From: DASUXY01 sp035301985
Lineage (GTDB): Bacteria; Bacillota; Bacilli; Bacillales; Amphibacillaceae
DNA length: 64,000 bases
Direction: 5' to 3'
NCBI GenBank assembly: GCA_035301985.1
Contig: DATGTE010000020.1
Coordinates: 1-64,000 of the forward strand
In this document: positions 7,997 to 16,601 of the stretch, in pieces
How positions within the stretch are numbered: position 1 is the first letter of the stretch
Layout of the letters: every line of letters starts with the position of its first letter
Made by a program: the position numbers and the translations under genes
Notes under the pieces: model-generated
What the model was told of the DNA's origin: nothing
What the model saw: the letters and a program-made list of their open reading frames with translations, nothing else
Database searches by the model: none

Positions 7997-9160
7997 ATGC
8001 TGAATACAACTGTAGATCGAATGGTCAAAAAGTCAGTCCTTTACAGTGTTGCTTTGAGCCAGCCATTTGCAATTTACGCCGATGCTCACCCTGAACTACA
8101 AAATAAATTGTTATTGCAACAAGAGACTTTACAATATGGAGAACATGGAGAATTAGTTCGATTTTTACAACAAAAATTATCGAAAATAGCTTACTATGAA
8201 GACCACATAGATGGTGAGTATGGAGTCTTTACAGAATATGCTTTGAAAAAATTTCAAAAAGATTATGATATAACAATCACCGGTGAGGCAGATCCACAAA
8301 CGGTATATGCTCTCGTTCAAGCTGAAAAAGAGAAAATAATGGAAAAAATTAAAAATTTGTCGGGCACGATTTCGATTGATATGAAAAGTGACGATGTACA
8401 AATTATCCAGGAAAGCTTACAGTATTTAGGTTATTACCAAGGAGAAGTGGATGGGATTTTTGGTCCACTAACAGAACAAGCGGTAAGAACAGTAGAGGAA
8501 AGACATAACATTGATTTAATAGATGAAAGTGCTTTAGCTACCGTATATGAAAATGAACAAGAAGAGGCCCTCGTTGATACGAATGAAGCTACCCAAGAAC
8601 AAGAAGTAGAAGAGGTTGTCAGTGATCTACCTCAAGACGAAGATGAAATGGTTGAACATGAAACGGATGAAGGTGAAACGAGTTCTGATCCAGAATCGGA
8701 TTCAGAACAGGAAGAGAATGCAGAACAACATTCTTCGGAAGAGTCTCAGATAGCATCTGAGAAAGAAGAAAACGAAGAACAATCCGTTCCATCTGAAGGT
8801 TTTGATCAAAATGATTTGATCGGAGAGGCGCGTGCGCATATTGGTACACCTTATGTTTGGGGCGGTGAAAATCCGGGTGGTTTTGATTGCAGTGGTTTTA
8901 TTCAATACGTATTTCAAACGCAAAATATTTCGATTCCGCGAACCGTCCGTGAAATATGGAATTTTTCGCAACCTGTATCTTCTCCGTCTGTCGGTGATTT
9001 AGTCTTTTTTGAAACGTATCAACCCGGTCCTTCACATATGGGGATTTATCTAGGAAATCATCAGTTCATTCATGCGGGATCGTCTAATGGAGTACAAATT
9101 AGCGATCTCAATGAATCTTATTGGAGCGATCGTTATTTAGGAGCGAAACAAGTTCAGTAA
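7997..9160 (+). CDS. Cell-wall hydrolase: two peptidoglycan-binding domains plus NlpC/P60
   Basis: The 387-residue protein has a weakly hydrophobic N-terminus (about residues 13-29, ending IYADAH) that may be a signal peptide. Two PG_binding_1-type repeats follow (about 45-110 and 125-180, with FLQQKL..IDGEYG and ESLQYLGYYQGEVDGIFG). Next is a linker of about 90 residues made largely of Glu, Asp, Gln and Ser. The C-terminal NlpC/P60 domain has the catalytic Cys in GGFDCSGFIQYVF, His in SHMGIYLG and the third polar residue near FIHAGSS. Such enzymes are D,L-endopeptidases that cut peptidoglycan stem peptides outside the cell. The ribosome site AAAGGGG precedes ATG 7997. Confidence 0.92.
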   Translation: MLNTTVDRMVKKSVLYSVALSQPFAIYADAHPELQNKLLLQQETLQYGEHGELVRFLQQKLSKIAYYEDHIDGEYGVFTEYALKKFQKDYDITITGEADPQTVYALVQAEKEKIMEKIKNLSGTISIDMKSDDVQIIQESLQYLGYYQGEVDGIFGPLTEQAVRTVEERHNIDLIDESALATVYENEQEEALVDTNEATQEQEVEEVVSDLPQDEDEMVEHETDEGETSSDPESDSEQEENAEQHSSEESQIASEKEENEEQSVPSEGFDQNDLIGEARAHIGTPYVWGGENPGGFDCSGFIQYVFQTQNISIPRTVREIWNFSQPVSSPSVGDLVFFETYQPGPSHMGIYLGNHQFIHAGSSNGVQISDLNESYWSDRYLGAKQVQ

Positions 9161-9292
9161 CACAATCATAAAGTTAGGTTTTAATGTGTACTCACCACCT
9201 GACAATATATGTTATATGAAAAGATGATGCATACTTCATATTTCACTCGAAGCTGTACATACTAAGCGTATTAAAAAAAGGTGGTAGATAAT

Positions 9293-9658
9293 ATGGTTGG
9301 ATTACTTGTTAAGCTCTTAATTACCCCGGTTGGTATCATCGTTGCTTCGTGGATCTTTCCAAATGTAAACTTTGCAAATTGGTTTCAACCCATCATTCTC
9401 GGTATCGTTGCTGCAGTAATTGGTTATTTTATGGAAAGGTTAATGTTACGGGAAGATACGAATTGGATGACGACGATTGCAGATTTTGTCGTTTCATCGG
9501 CTATTATTTATTTCGGTGCTATGTTCTTCGTAGATGCAAATGTTACTTTTTGGGGATCGATTTTAACCGGAGCTTTGCTTGCCGTTACTGAAATATTCCA
9601 GCACAATTGGCTGATTCGCAATGAACGAGCGGGAATGGATGATCCTGTTAGGGAATAG
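9293..9658 (+). CDS. DUF2512 (YndM-like) membrane protein
   Basis: The 121-residue protein is almost entirely hydrophobic with four likely transmembrane helices (about residues 3-20, 28-46, 58-78 and 84-103). The C-terminus is charged (IRNERAGMDDPVRE). It matches the four-helix DUF2512/YndM family of Bacillaceae, whose function is unknown. I choose ATG 9293 over GTG 9281 because AAAGGTGG lies 8 nt upstream of the ATG. It is monocistronic, with its own terminator at 9669-9715. Confidence 0.8.
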   Translation: MVGLLVKLLITPVGIIVASWIFPNVNFANWFQPIILGIVAAVIGYFMERLMLREDTNWMTTIADFVVSSAIIYFGAMFFVDANVTFWGSILTGALLAVTEIFQHNWLIRNERAGMDDPVRE

Positions 9659-9668
9659 TTACCATTTA

Positions 9669-9715
9669 TCCCTTTGAACAGTCTTGGACTGACTGTTCAA
9701 AGGGAATGTTTTTTA
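9669..9715 (+). terminator. Terminator after the DUF2512 gene
   Basis: CCTTTGAACAGT and ACTGTTCAAAGG form a 12-bp stem, followed by GAATGTTTTTT on the plus strand. It separates the DUF2512 gene from the convergent fhs gene and may serve both. Confidence 0.85.
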
Positions 9716-9735
9716 TGACGCGATTATAGGTTTTA

Positions 9736-11415
9736 CTAAAACAGTCCTGTAATTTTCCCATCCTTTGTAACATCCATGTTTAAGGCTGCTGGTTGTTCTG
9801 GGAGTCCAGGCATTGTCATCACATCACCAGTTAAAACGACGATGAATCCCGCACCAAGCGAAGGTCGCAATTCTCGAATCGTAATCGTAAAGTCCGTGGG
9901 TCTTCCAAGGCGTGAAGGGTCATCTGAAAGAGAATATTGCGTTTTAGCCATGCAAACAGGCAGTCGTCCCCAACCTTCATTTTCATAGAAAGCAATTTGT
10001 TGTTTAGCGGTTGGAGAAAGCTCGATATCTTGAGCACCATATACAGTATGAGCAACTTTTTTAATTTTCGTTTCTAATGAATCCTCTAATTCATAAATGT
10101 ACTGTATATCTTTCGTAGCCGATGCCGTTGATTCCGTTTTAGAAGCAATTTTTTCAGCTAAATCGATTCCCCCTTCTCCCCCGTGAGCCCATACGTCTGT
10201 TAAAGCGACATCAATTTTTCTTTCTTTGCACCATTGTTCAATGAAGTCTGTTTCCGCTTTTGTGTCTGTCGGAAATTTATTAATGGCAACGACAAATGGA
10301 AGTCCGAAGTAGTTAATCGTTTCGATATGTTTTTCTAAATTGTTCATTCCTGCCTTCAGTGCAGTAACGTTTTCTGTTTCCAAGTGAGCCTCGCTAACTC
10401 CGCCATGCATTTTTAAAGCACGGACGGTTGCGACGATTACAACAGCATCTGTTGTAAACTTTCCTGCACGTGCCTTAATGTCTAAAAATTTCTCCGCTCC
10501 TAAGTCAGCTCCAAAGCCTGCCTCTGTCACAACATAATCCCCTAGCTTAGCAGCTGTTTTTGTTGCAATGAGACTATTACAGCCATGAGCAATATTGGCA
10601 AATGGTCCACCATGAATAATCGCCGGAGTATGTTCCACTGTTTGGACAAGATTCGGTTTAATCGCATCTTTGAGAAGGACGGTCAATGCTCCTTCAGCCC
10701 CTAAGTCGCTAACAGTAACCGGTTTCTCGTCGTATGTATATCCAATCACGATTTGGGATAGGCGGCGTTTTAAGTCTTCTAAATTGTCTGCCAAACAAAG
10801 AACTGCCATAATTTCCGATGCGACAGTAATATTAAATCCATCTTCTCGAGGCACTCCACGGGTCGGCCCACCTAAACCGACGACCACTTCTCGTAAAGCA
10901 CGGTCATTCATATCCATTACACGTTTCCATTCAATTTTTCGAGGGTCTATTTGTAAGTCATTGCCACGGTAAATGTGATTATCGATTATTGCAGATAAAG
11001 CATTGTTTGCACTCGTTATCGCATGGATATCTCCTGTAAAATGTAGATTAATATCCTCCATCGGAAGAACTTGGGAATAACCACCACCTGTCGCTCCACC
11101 CTTTATTCCCATAACAGGGCCAAGCGAAGGTTCACGCAGAGCGATGACGGTTTTTTTCCCAATCTTGTTTAAAGCTTGACCGAGTCCGACGGCAACGGTT
11201 GATTTGCCCTCCCCAGCAGTGGTCGGATTGATCGAAGTTACGAGAATAATTTTTCCATCGGGCCGATCCGAAAGCTTTGTTAACAACTCATCGGATAACT
11301 TTGCTTTTGTATGCCCGTAAGGCTCCCAGTCTTCATCGGAAAGCGCTAACATTTGGGCAATCTCCTCAATGGGTCGTAAGGTCGACTGCTGCGCGATCTC
11401 TATATCAGTTTTCAT
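9736..11415 (-). CDS. fhs: Formate--tetrahydrofolate ligase
   Basis: The enzyme makes 10-formyltetrahydrofolate from formate, tetrahydrofolate and ATP, feeding one-carbon units to purine and initiator-tRNA formylation. The P-loop-like motif NPTTAGEGKSTVAVGLGQAL is near residue 65. Other family segments are GGATGGGYSQVLPMEDINLH and a C-terminal GDVMTMPGLPEQPAA. The start is ATG 11415, with GGAGGGAG 7 nt upstream; the longer frame is not needed. Length is 559 residues, normal for the family. The gene stands alone and is divergent from the germination operon. Confidence 0.97.
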   Translation of the reverse strand: MKTDIEIAQQSTLRPIEEIAQMLALSDEDWEPYGHTKAKLSDELLTKLSDRPDGKIILVTSINPTTAGEGKSTVAVGLGQALNKIGKKTVIALREPSLGPVMGIKGGATGGGYSQVLPMEDINLHFTGDIHAITSANNALSAIIDNHIYRGNDLQIDPRKIEWKRVMDMNDRALREVVVGLGGPTRGVPREDGFNITVASEIMAVLCLADNLEDLKRRLSQIVIGYTYDEKPVTVSDLGAEGALTVLLKDAIKPNLVQTVEHTPAIIHGGPFANIAHGCNSLIATKTAAKLGDYVVTEAGFGADLGAEKFLDIKARAGKFTTDAVVIVATVRALKMHGGVSEAHLETENVTALKAGMNNLEKHIETINYFGLPFVVAINKFPTDTKAETDFIEQWCKERKIDVALTDVWAHGGEGGIDLAEKIASKTESTASATKDIQYIYELEDSLETKIKKVAHTVYGAQDIELSPTAKQQIAFYENEGWGRLPVCMAKTQYSLSDDPSRLGRPTDFTITIRELRPSLGAGFIVVLTGDVMTMPGLPEQPAALNMDVTKDGKITGLF

Positions 11416-11565
11416 AAACAAACTCCCTCCACACAATCTATATTCATATATGTTTAGTTTACCTGAATCCGATCGATTTGAATAGCCAATCGTACATAAT
11501 TTTTTCGCTCGTGGGCAAACTAAAGTTCTAAAGAATAGTTACCATTTAATAAGTTGGTGATGAAT

Positions 11566-13041
11566 ATGAGCCGTACCCGTCAACAAAAAGCTATGCAGAC
11601 AATATCGACGAAGATAGAAACGAATATTCAAAGCCTGCAGGAAGTTTATGCAGATTGCTCAGATGTTGTTTTTCGTAGCTTTAAAATCGGTCAATCTATT
11701 GATGCATGTATCGTATATATAACCGGACTCATTCATACGGAGGAGGTTGATGAGCATGTACTATCCCCTCTTTTACATCAGACGAATGGGGATCAGGATA
11801 CGGATGTAAAAGATGTGCTCTCTGTCCCGAATATAAAAGCATTATCAACGCTTGATGAATGTGTATCTCACATTTCTGCAGGAAATTCAATTTTATTCAT
11901 CAATGGTCATGATCAAGCGACGTCAGTTTTTTTAAGTAAAACGGAACATCGTGCTATTGAAGAACCGGCTGCTGAAGAAGTTGTCCGTGGGCCACGTGAA
12001 GGTTTTATTGAGGAGTTGTCTGTCAATGTATCTTTACTTCGAAAAAGAATCCAAACGCCCCAACTAAAGGTTGTCGAACTAAAACTCGGTGCACAAACAC
12101 ATACAAAAGTCGTCATTTGTTATATGGATAACATCGCCTCAGAAGATATCATTCAAGAAGTAAAATCTCGGTTACGTAAGATTCATATTGATGGAATCAT
12201 CGATAGTCAAACGATTGAAGAGTTAGTCATCGATGAGCCCTACTCACCTTTTCCACAAATACTAGATACAGAAAGACCGGATACAGTTTGTGCCCAATTA
12301 TTAGAGGGTCGAGTGGCGATTTTAGTGGATGGTACACCTTTTGCTTTAATTGCTCCAGCAACATTTTTTTCACTATTTCAAGCGAACGAAGATTATTATT
12401 TAAATTATTTGATTGCAACTGCGGTTCGTTGGCTACGTTATATCTTTTTATTTATATCGTTATTATTGCCATCGCTGTACATAGCCGTTACGACTTTTCA
12501 TCAAGAAATGATCCCTACTTCATTATTATTGAAAATTATGACCGCTCGAGAGGAAGTCCCTTTTCCTGTATTCATCGAAGTATTAATGATGGAAATCACT
12601 TTCGAAGCGCTTCGTGAAGCTGGGTTACGGCTACCTAGACAAATTGGGTCTGCTGTAAGTATTGTCGGAGCATTAGTCCTAGGAGAGTCCGCCGTATCAG
12701 CGGGAATTGTCTCTGCTCCCGTTGTCATTGTTGTAGCTTTAACGGGGATTGCCTCATTTACGATTCCGAAATATAATCTGTCCTCCGCTATCAGACTACT
12801 GCGTTTTCCACTAATGGTTATAGCCGTTTTCCTCGGCTTATTAGGTGTGATGCTTGGCATTATCCTACTTGTGATTCATCTTTGTAGTTTGCGCTCATTT
12901 GGAAAACCTTATTTAGAACCAATCGCTCCACTCAAGAAAAATGACCTAAAAGATACGGCTATTCGTGCGCCTTGGTGGAAACTCAGGAGACGTCCTCAAG
13001 TGCTTGGAAGAAAAAATATCACGCGGCAATCTGTACGCTAA
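11566..13041 (+). CDS. Spore germinant receptor subunit A (GerKA/GerA family)
   Basis: The protein has 491 residues. Subunit A of Ger receptors spans the inner spore membrane and has a large soluble N-terminal domain that helps sense germinants. Here the soluble part runs to about residue 285 and includes the conserved EPAAEEVVRGPREGFIE motif. Several hydrophobic helices follow, with the PFPVFIEVLMMEITFEALRE segment typical of the family. I use ATG 11566 behind GGTGAT; TTG 11554, GTG 11557 and ATG 11560 are also possible. It is first in an A-B-C operon; which nutrient is recognised cannot be read from the sequence. Confidence 0.95.
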   Translation: MSRTRQQKAMQTISTKIETNIQSLQEVYADCSDVVFRSFKIGQSIDACIVYITGLIHTEEVDEHVLSPLLHQTNGDQDTDVKDVLSVPNIKALSTLDECVSHISAGNSILFINGHDQATSVFLSKTEHRAIEEPAAEEVVRGPREGFIEELSVNVSLLRKRIQTPQLKVVELKLGAQTHTKVVICYMDNIASEDIIQEVKSRLRKIHIDGIIDSQTIEELVIDEPYSPFPQILDTERPDTVCAQLLEGRVAILVDGTPFALIAPATFFSLFQANEDYYLNYLIATAVRWLRYIFLFISLLLPSLYIAVTTFHQEMIPTSLLLKIMTAREEVPFPVFIEVLMMEITFEALREAGLRLPRQIGSAVSIVGALVLGESAVSAGIVSAPVVIVVALTGIASFTIPKYNLSSAIRLLRFPLMVIAVFLGLLGVMLGIILLVIHLCSLRSFGKPYLEPIAPLKKNDLKDTAIRAPWWKLRRRPQVLGRKNITRQSVR

Positions 13042-13081
13042 TATTTTCTTCCACAACGATACAAAGGGATGGAGGATGCAC

Positions 13082-14197
13082 ATGGATAAACAAAAAATAT
13101 CGACCTTGCAATTAGGTATGTTAATGTTCCCAACGATTATGATCACAGCGGTATTACTTGTCCCAGCTGTAACGTCTGAAAAAGCTGGCCGGGATATGTG
13201 GCTGTCATTACTATGGGGATCCATTTCCGGAGTGATCGCAGTTTTCATCGCGTGGAAATTACATCAACAATTTAAAGAAAAAACCATTATCCAATATAGT
13301 ACAAACATTGTTGGCCGAATCCCCGGAAAAATAATCGGTCTCATTTATCTTCTCTTTTATTTGCATATCAATAGTCTTACAATTATCCAATATAGCCACT
13401 TTGTAGTTGGGTATTTTTTAAATGAGACACCGATTATTGTAATGATCACGGCTCTCGTCGTCGTCTGTGCAATTGCTGTTCGAAGTGGGGTAGAAGTGAT
13501 GGGAAGGAGTTCCCAATTCTTTTCACCGCTTATTTTCATTTTTATCATTTTCCTGTTTTTGTTGCTTATTCCTGAATTAGAGTATAAACATATTTTGCCG
13601 ATTATGGAAGATGGCATTAAACCATCAATCCAAGGTGCCGCGGTTCCTTTTGCATGGTTTAGTCATTTTTTTGCGATTTCATTCTTCCTCCCCCATCTCT
13701 CTTCCAAGAGTAAAGGATTAACTTCTAATCTGTTAACGGTTCTGTTCGTTTTGTTAGCGCTAATGATGACGAATTTATTTGCTTTGATGTTATTCGGACA
13801 AAGCACGTCTTCCTATAGCTATCCGGTTTGGAGTGCGACACGTTATATCAGTGTAGGTGGTTTTCTCGAACATATCGAAGCGCTTATTATGGCAGTTTGG
13901 GTCGCCGGCGTATTTGTAAAGGTTACAGTACTTTATTACATATTAGTCAGTGGGACGGCACAATGGTTCGAAGTAAAAAACTATAAACCGCTTGTTTTTC
14001 CGTTAGGCTTTACATTAATTGTTGCATCGATTATGTCATTTCCTACTTTAGAAGAAATGGCGGCGTTTATTGAGAGCGTAATCCCGTACTATTTACCAAC
14101 GATCGAACTAGCCTTACCATTTACTTTGCTCGTTATTGCCTATATAAAAACGAGATTTACACGGGGAAAAGGAGTCGATTCTCGTGCAAATCGTTAG
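13082..14197 (+). CDS. Spore germinant receptor subunit B (GerKB/GerB family permease-like)
   Basis: The 371-residue membrane protein has about ten hydrophobic segments, as expected for the APC-superfamily-like B subunits of germinant receptors, which bind the germinant. Family-like pieces include the start KISTLQLGMLMFPTIM and WLSLLWGSISG. The start is ATG 13082, 6 nt after GGAGG; the same frame extends upstream into the A gene, but without a ribosome site. The last 14 nt overlap the start of the C-subunit gene, suggesting translational coupling. Confidence 0.94.
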   Translation: MDKQKISTLQLGMLMFPTIMITAVLLVPAVTSEKAGRDMWLSLLWGSISGVIAVFIAWKLHQQFKEKTIIQYSTNIVGRIPGKIIGLIYLLFYLHINSLTIIQYSHFVVGYFLNETPIIVMITALVVVCAIAVRSGVEVMGRSSQFFSPLIFIFIIFLFLLLIPELEYKHILPIMEDGIKPSIQGAAVPFAWFSHFFAISFFLPHLSSKSKGLTSNLLTVLFVLLALMMTNLFALMLFGQSTSSYSYPVWSATRYISVGGFLEHIEALIMAVWVAGVFVKVTVLYYILVSGTAQWFEVKNYKPLVFPLGFTLIVASIMSFPTLEEMAAFIESVIPYYLPTIELALPFTLLVIAYIKTRFTRGKGVDSRANR

Positions 14198-15329
14198 GAA
14201 AATGGTGTTTTGTTTGTTAATGCTAGGTGTTCTTATTTGGGTGACGGGATGTTGGGATAAAGATGAAGTAAACGACATTGCTGTTATTTTAGCAGCAGGA
14301 ATTGAAAAAAACGATGATATGATCCAGCTAACGGTTCAATTGGAAGCTCCTGTTACGCAAGGTTCAACGGGTCCACAAGTGGAGGTAAAACAAGGGACCG
14401 GTGAATCAATTTTTGATGCGATGGAATATCTTCAAGAAAAAACGCCACGAAAACTGTTTTGGGGACATAACCAAGTGGTTTTCATTTCCAAAGATATCGC
14501 TGAAGATGGGATTCACGAACACATCGACTTTTTTGCTCGTTATTTGGAAACGAGATTAAGAACGTACGTCTTTGTTACCGATGAAAATATAGTCGATCTT
14601 ATGAACGTGACACCGACTTTAGGTTTAAATGCAGGAGAAATCACAAAAGAAATCGCCCAATTCCAAACAGGAATGAATATGGATATACGCAAAGCACTCG
14701 TCATGGCGAACAACGACATTGATACATTAGCGATTCCCTGGTTGGAATTAGATACTGAAGATCCGTTGATAAGCTACCGAGTCAACGGTATAGCAATCTT
14801 TAAACAAAATAAAATGATTGCCCAGTTAGATGATGAGTTAACACGAGGGGTGTTATGGGTTCGTGATGAAATTAAACAAACATCAGTTACCATTCGGCCC
14901 GATGAAGCAGAAAAAGGATATATATCTTTTCAATTAATCGAATCCAAAACAAAAGTAACCCCTCAATATGAAAATGGACAGTGGACGATTACATTGGACA
15001 TTCAAACAATCGATGATGTTACACAAAATGGGACGAATCTTAATGTTATGAAACGAAAAACACGAAAAAAATTGGAAAAACAACTCGCAGAACATATTAA
15101 AACAAGAATTGAATCTATGCTAGAGATTGTTCAAAAAGAGGCTAGTGCCGACATATTGAATATTGGAAGTACGATTTATCGGAAAGACCCAAACGAATGG
15201 AAGAAAATAAAAGACCAATGGAATGAAAAGTTTCGCGATATAGACATCAATATTAATGTATCAGCAAAAATTCAACGGCCAGGAAGTTCTACAAAACCAC
15301 AAGGTCTACCGGAGAAAAAGGGGAAGTAA
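14184..15329 (+). CDS. Spore germinant receptor subunit C, lipoprotein (GerKC/GerC family)
   Basis: The 381-residue protein begins with a lipoprotein signal (hydrophobic segment, then lipobox VTGC-WD at about residues 21-24). This predicts attachment to the outer face of the spore inner membrane. The Ger(x)C pattern CWDKDEVNDIA...AAGIEK follows directly, and the central segment holds the conserved LFWGHNQVVFISKDIAEDGI. The start is GTG 14184 inside the end of the B gene. The C-terminus is Pro/Lys-rich. It completes the receptor triad. Confidence 0.95.
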   Translation: MQIVRKMVFCLLMLGVLIWVTGCWDKDEVNDIAVILAAGIEKNDDMIQLTVQLEAPVTQGSTGPQVEVKQGTGESIFDAMEYLQEKTPRKLFWGHNQVVFISKDIAEDGIHEHIDFFARYLETRLRTYVFVTDENIVDLMNVTPTLGLNAGEITKEIAQFQTGMNMDIRKALVMANNDIDTLAIPWLELDTEDPLISYRVNGIAIFKQNKMIAQLDDELTRGVLWVRDEIKQTSVTIRPDEAEKGYISFQLIESKTKVTPQYENGQWTITLDIQTIDDVTQNGTNLNVMKRKTRKKLEKQLAEHIKTRIESMLEIVQKEASADILNIGSTIYRKDPNEWKKIKDQWNEKFRDIDININVSAKIQRPGSSTKPQGLPEKKGK

Positions 15330-15335
15330 GTTATC

Positions 15336-15536
15336 ATGAAATGGTTCAAATTTATTGTCATGATCATCATAATGCTCTGCATATATGTATATGAAAAAGC
15401 TCATCTTCAAAATAAAAAAGAGCAATTTGTCCTTGTCTTGATCATCACTGTCAGTGGCATGTATGCTAGTGTATATATTTGGTTCCCGAATTTTCCGAAT
15501 ATAACTGAATGGATCGAGATTATTTTTAAACAATAG
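15336..15536 (+). CDS. Small two-helix membrane protein downstream of the ger operon
   Basis: The 66-residue frame starts at ATG 15336, 6 nt after the subunit C stop, with GGGGAAG upstream. It encodes two hydrophobic segments (about residues 4-19 and 31-50) separated by a charged stretch (EKAHLQNKKEQ). I do not recognise a named family. Small membrane proteins (GerD/GerX-like or unrelated) are found beside some ger operons. The tight spacing and lack of a terminator suggest co-transcription and a possible accessory role in the receptor; this is inference. Confidence 0.65.
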   Translation: MKWFKFIVMIIIMLCIYVYEKAHLQNKKEQFVLVLIITVSGMYASVYIWFPNFPNITEWIEIIFKQ

Positions 15537-15567
15537 CGTGTAAGATATAATCATCTTGCCTATTTCA

Positions 15568-15596
15568 TTGACTCTTAGCCAGAAATGAGCTATATT
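15568..15596 (+). promoter_or_regulatory. Strong sigma-A type promoter for the cold-shock gene
   Basis: TTGACT (15568-15573) and TATATT (15591-15596) are separated by exactly 17 nt. The predicted start of transcription is near 15603, giving a leader of about 160 nt before the cold-shock ATG. Confidence 0.7.
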
Positions 15597-15634
15597 AAAC
15601 GTAAGCAAAGAAGATGATATGGATCATGAAAAAC

Positions 15635-15701
15635 GACAACTTCTATAGAAGGGGGCGGACAATTGATCCAGCATTTTTCTATAAGCAAGTTGTCTTTTTT
15701 T
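15635..15701 (+). terminator. Terminator-like hairpin inside the cold-shock leader
   Basis: GACAACTT (15635-15642) pairs with AAGTTGTC (15687-15694), with an additional inner match (CTATAGAA/TTCTATA), and TTTTTTT follows. It lies downstream of the promoter and about 60 nt upstream of the csp start codon. It could attenuate csp transcription or mark the end of a short RNA. Confidence 0.6.
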
Positions 15702-15763
15702 GATATCATTATCTGATTTGTATTACCCACGTTTTACGTGAAAGTTTTAGGAGGATTATTTAC

Positions 15764-15964
15764 ATGGAAAATGGAGTAGTAAAATGGTTTAATGCAGAAA
15801 AAGGATACGGTTTTATTCAAGTTGAAGAAGGAAATGACGTTTTCGTTCATTACTCTGCAATTCAAGAAGAAGGTTTCAAAACATTAGAAGAAGGCCAAGA
15901 AGTTTCATTTGAAATTGTTGAAGGTGAACGTGGTCCACAAGCTGCAAACGTTGAAAAAAAATAA
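15764..15964 (+). CDS. Cold-shock protein (CspB/CspD type)
   Basis: The 66-residue single OB-fold protein binds single-stranded RNA and DNA and acts as an RNA chaperone. RNP1 is KGYGFIQVE (residues 13-21) and RNP2 is VFVHYSAI (about 26-33). Length and sequence are typical of Bacillus CspB/C/D; which paralog it represents cannot be fixed by eye. AGGAGGATT lies upstream of ATG 15764. It has its own promoter and a long leader with a terminator-like hairpin, and a strong terminator at 15987-16018. Confidence 0.97.
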   Translation: MENGVVKWFNAEKGYGFIQVEEGNDVFVHYSAIQEEGFKTLEEGQEVSFEIVEGERGPQAANVEKK

Positions 15965-15986
15965 CAGCTGGTTCATAAATATAAGG

Positions 15987-16018
15987 AAGCGGTAATCAAA
16001 CGATTACCGCTTTTTTTT
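15987..16018 (+). terminator. Terminator of the cold-shock gene
   Basis: AAGCGGTAATC and GATTACCGCTT form an 11-bp stem with an AAAC loop, followed by a run of eight T. Confidence 0.95.
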
Positions 16019-16073
16019 ATGGAAATGTCCAACTCGTACTATTGTTTATCATAAGCTTTAAATCTGTTGGAGT

Positions 16074-16601
16074 TTATGACTTTGGGAACGTCGCATTGTT
16101 TAATGCTTTTTCCTCCTGAGGAATGCGGATACGTAAAAGTAATCCATGTAATATTGGAAAAACAAGCGCTGTTATATAAGCTCCGAACAAGAGAGGAATG
16201 ATGAACAATTCAATCGCTACAATGATATAATTCGGATGTTTGACAAACTTATACGGTCCTTTTCTAATCAATGCGACTCGTGGTAAAACGATAATTTTTG
16301 TGTTCCAAAATTTACCTAAAGTTTGTATGCACCACACACGAGCGATCTGTGTTGTGAGAAAAATGACAAACAAGAAATAATTAAATGTTACCTGTACGTT
16401 TGAAATCAATGTTTCACACAACAAACTTAGAAAGAATACGCCATGTAAAATAACAAACCATTTGTAATGTTCCTCTCCTTTTTCAATTCCCCCTCGCTCC
16501 CTCATCCAACGTTCATTTTGTTTTGCGATGGCTAATTCAATTAGACGTTGACAAATGATTGCCGTTAATAAAACCCACATCCATCCTGTCATTGATCCCA
16601 C
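16074..16601 (-). CDS. bpsB: Membrane methyltransferase, isoprenylcysteine carboxyl methyltransferase-like (YpbQ/BpsB)
   Basis: The 175-residue protein has about five hydrophobic segments and the C-terminal ICMT-type signature (KGPYKFVKHPNYIIVAIELF, about residues 112-131) that binds S-adenosylmethionine. In B. subtilis the corresponding gene lies beside the type III polyketide synthase gene and its product methylates the alkylpyrones made by that enzyme. Here it overlaps the end of the PKS gene by 13 nt, so the two are co-expressed. The assignment rests on this pairing and the motif. Confidence 0.88.
   Translation of the reverse strand: MGSMTGWMWVLLTAIICQRLIELAIAKQNERWMRERGGIEKGEEHYKWFVILHGVFFLSLLCETLISNVQVTFNYFLFVIFLTTQIARVWCIQTLGKFWNTKIIVLPRVALIRKGPYKFVKHPNYIIVAIELFIIPLLFGAYITALVFPILHGLLLRIRIPQEEKALNNATFPKS

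Noticed and set aside
12501..13248. Minus-strand frames over the germinant receptor genes
   Set aside because: They are antisense shadows of the GerA and GerB reading frames.
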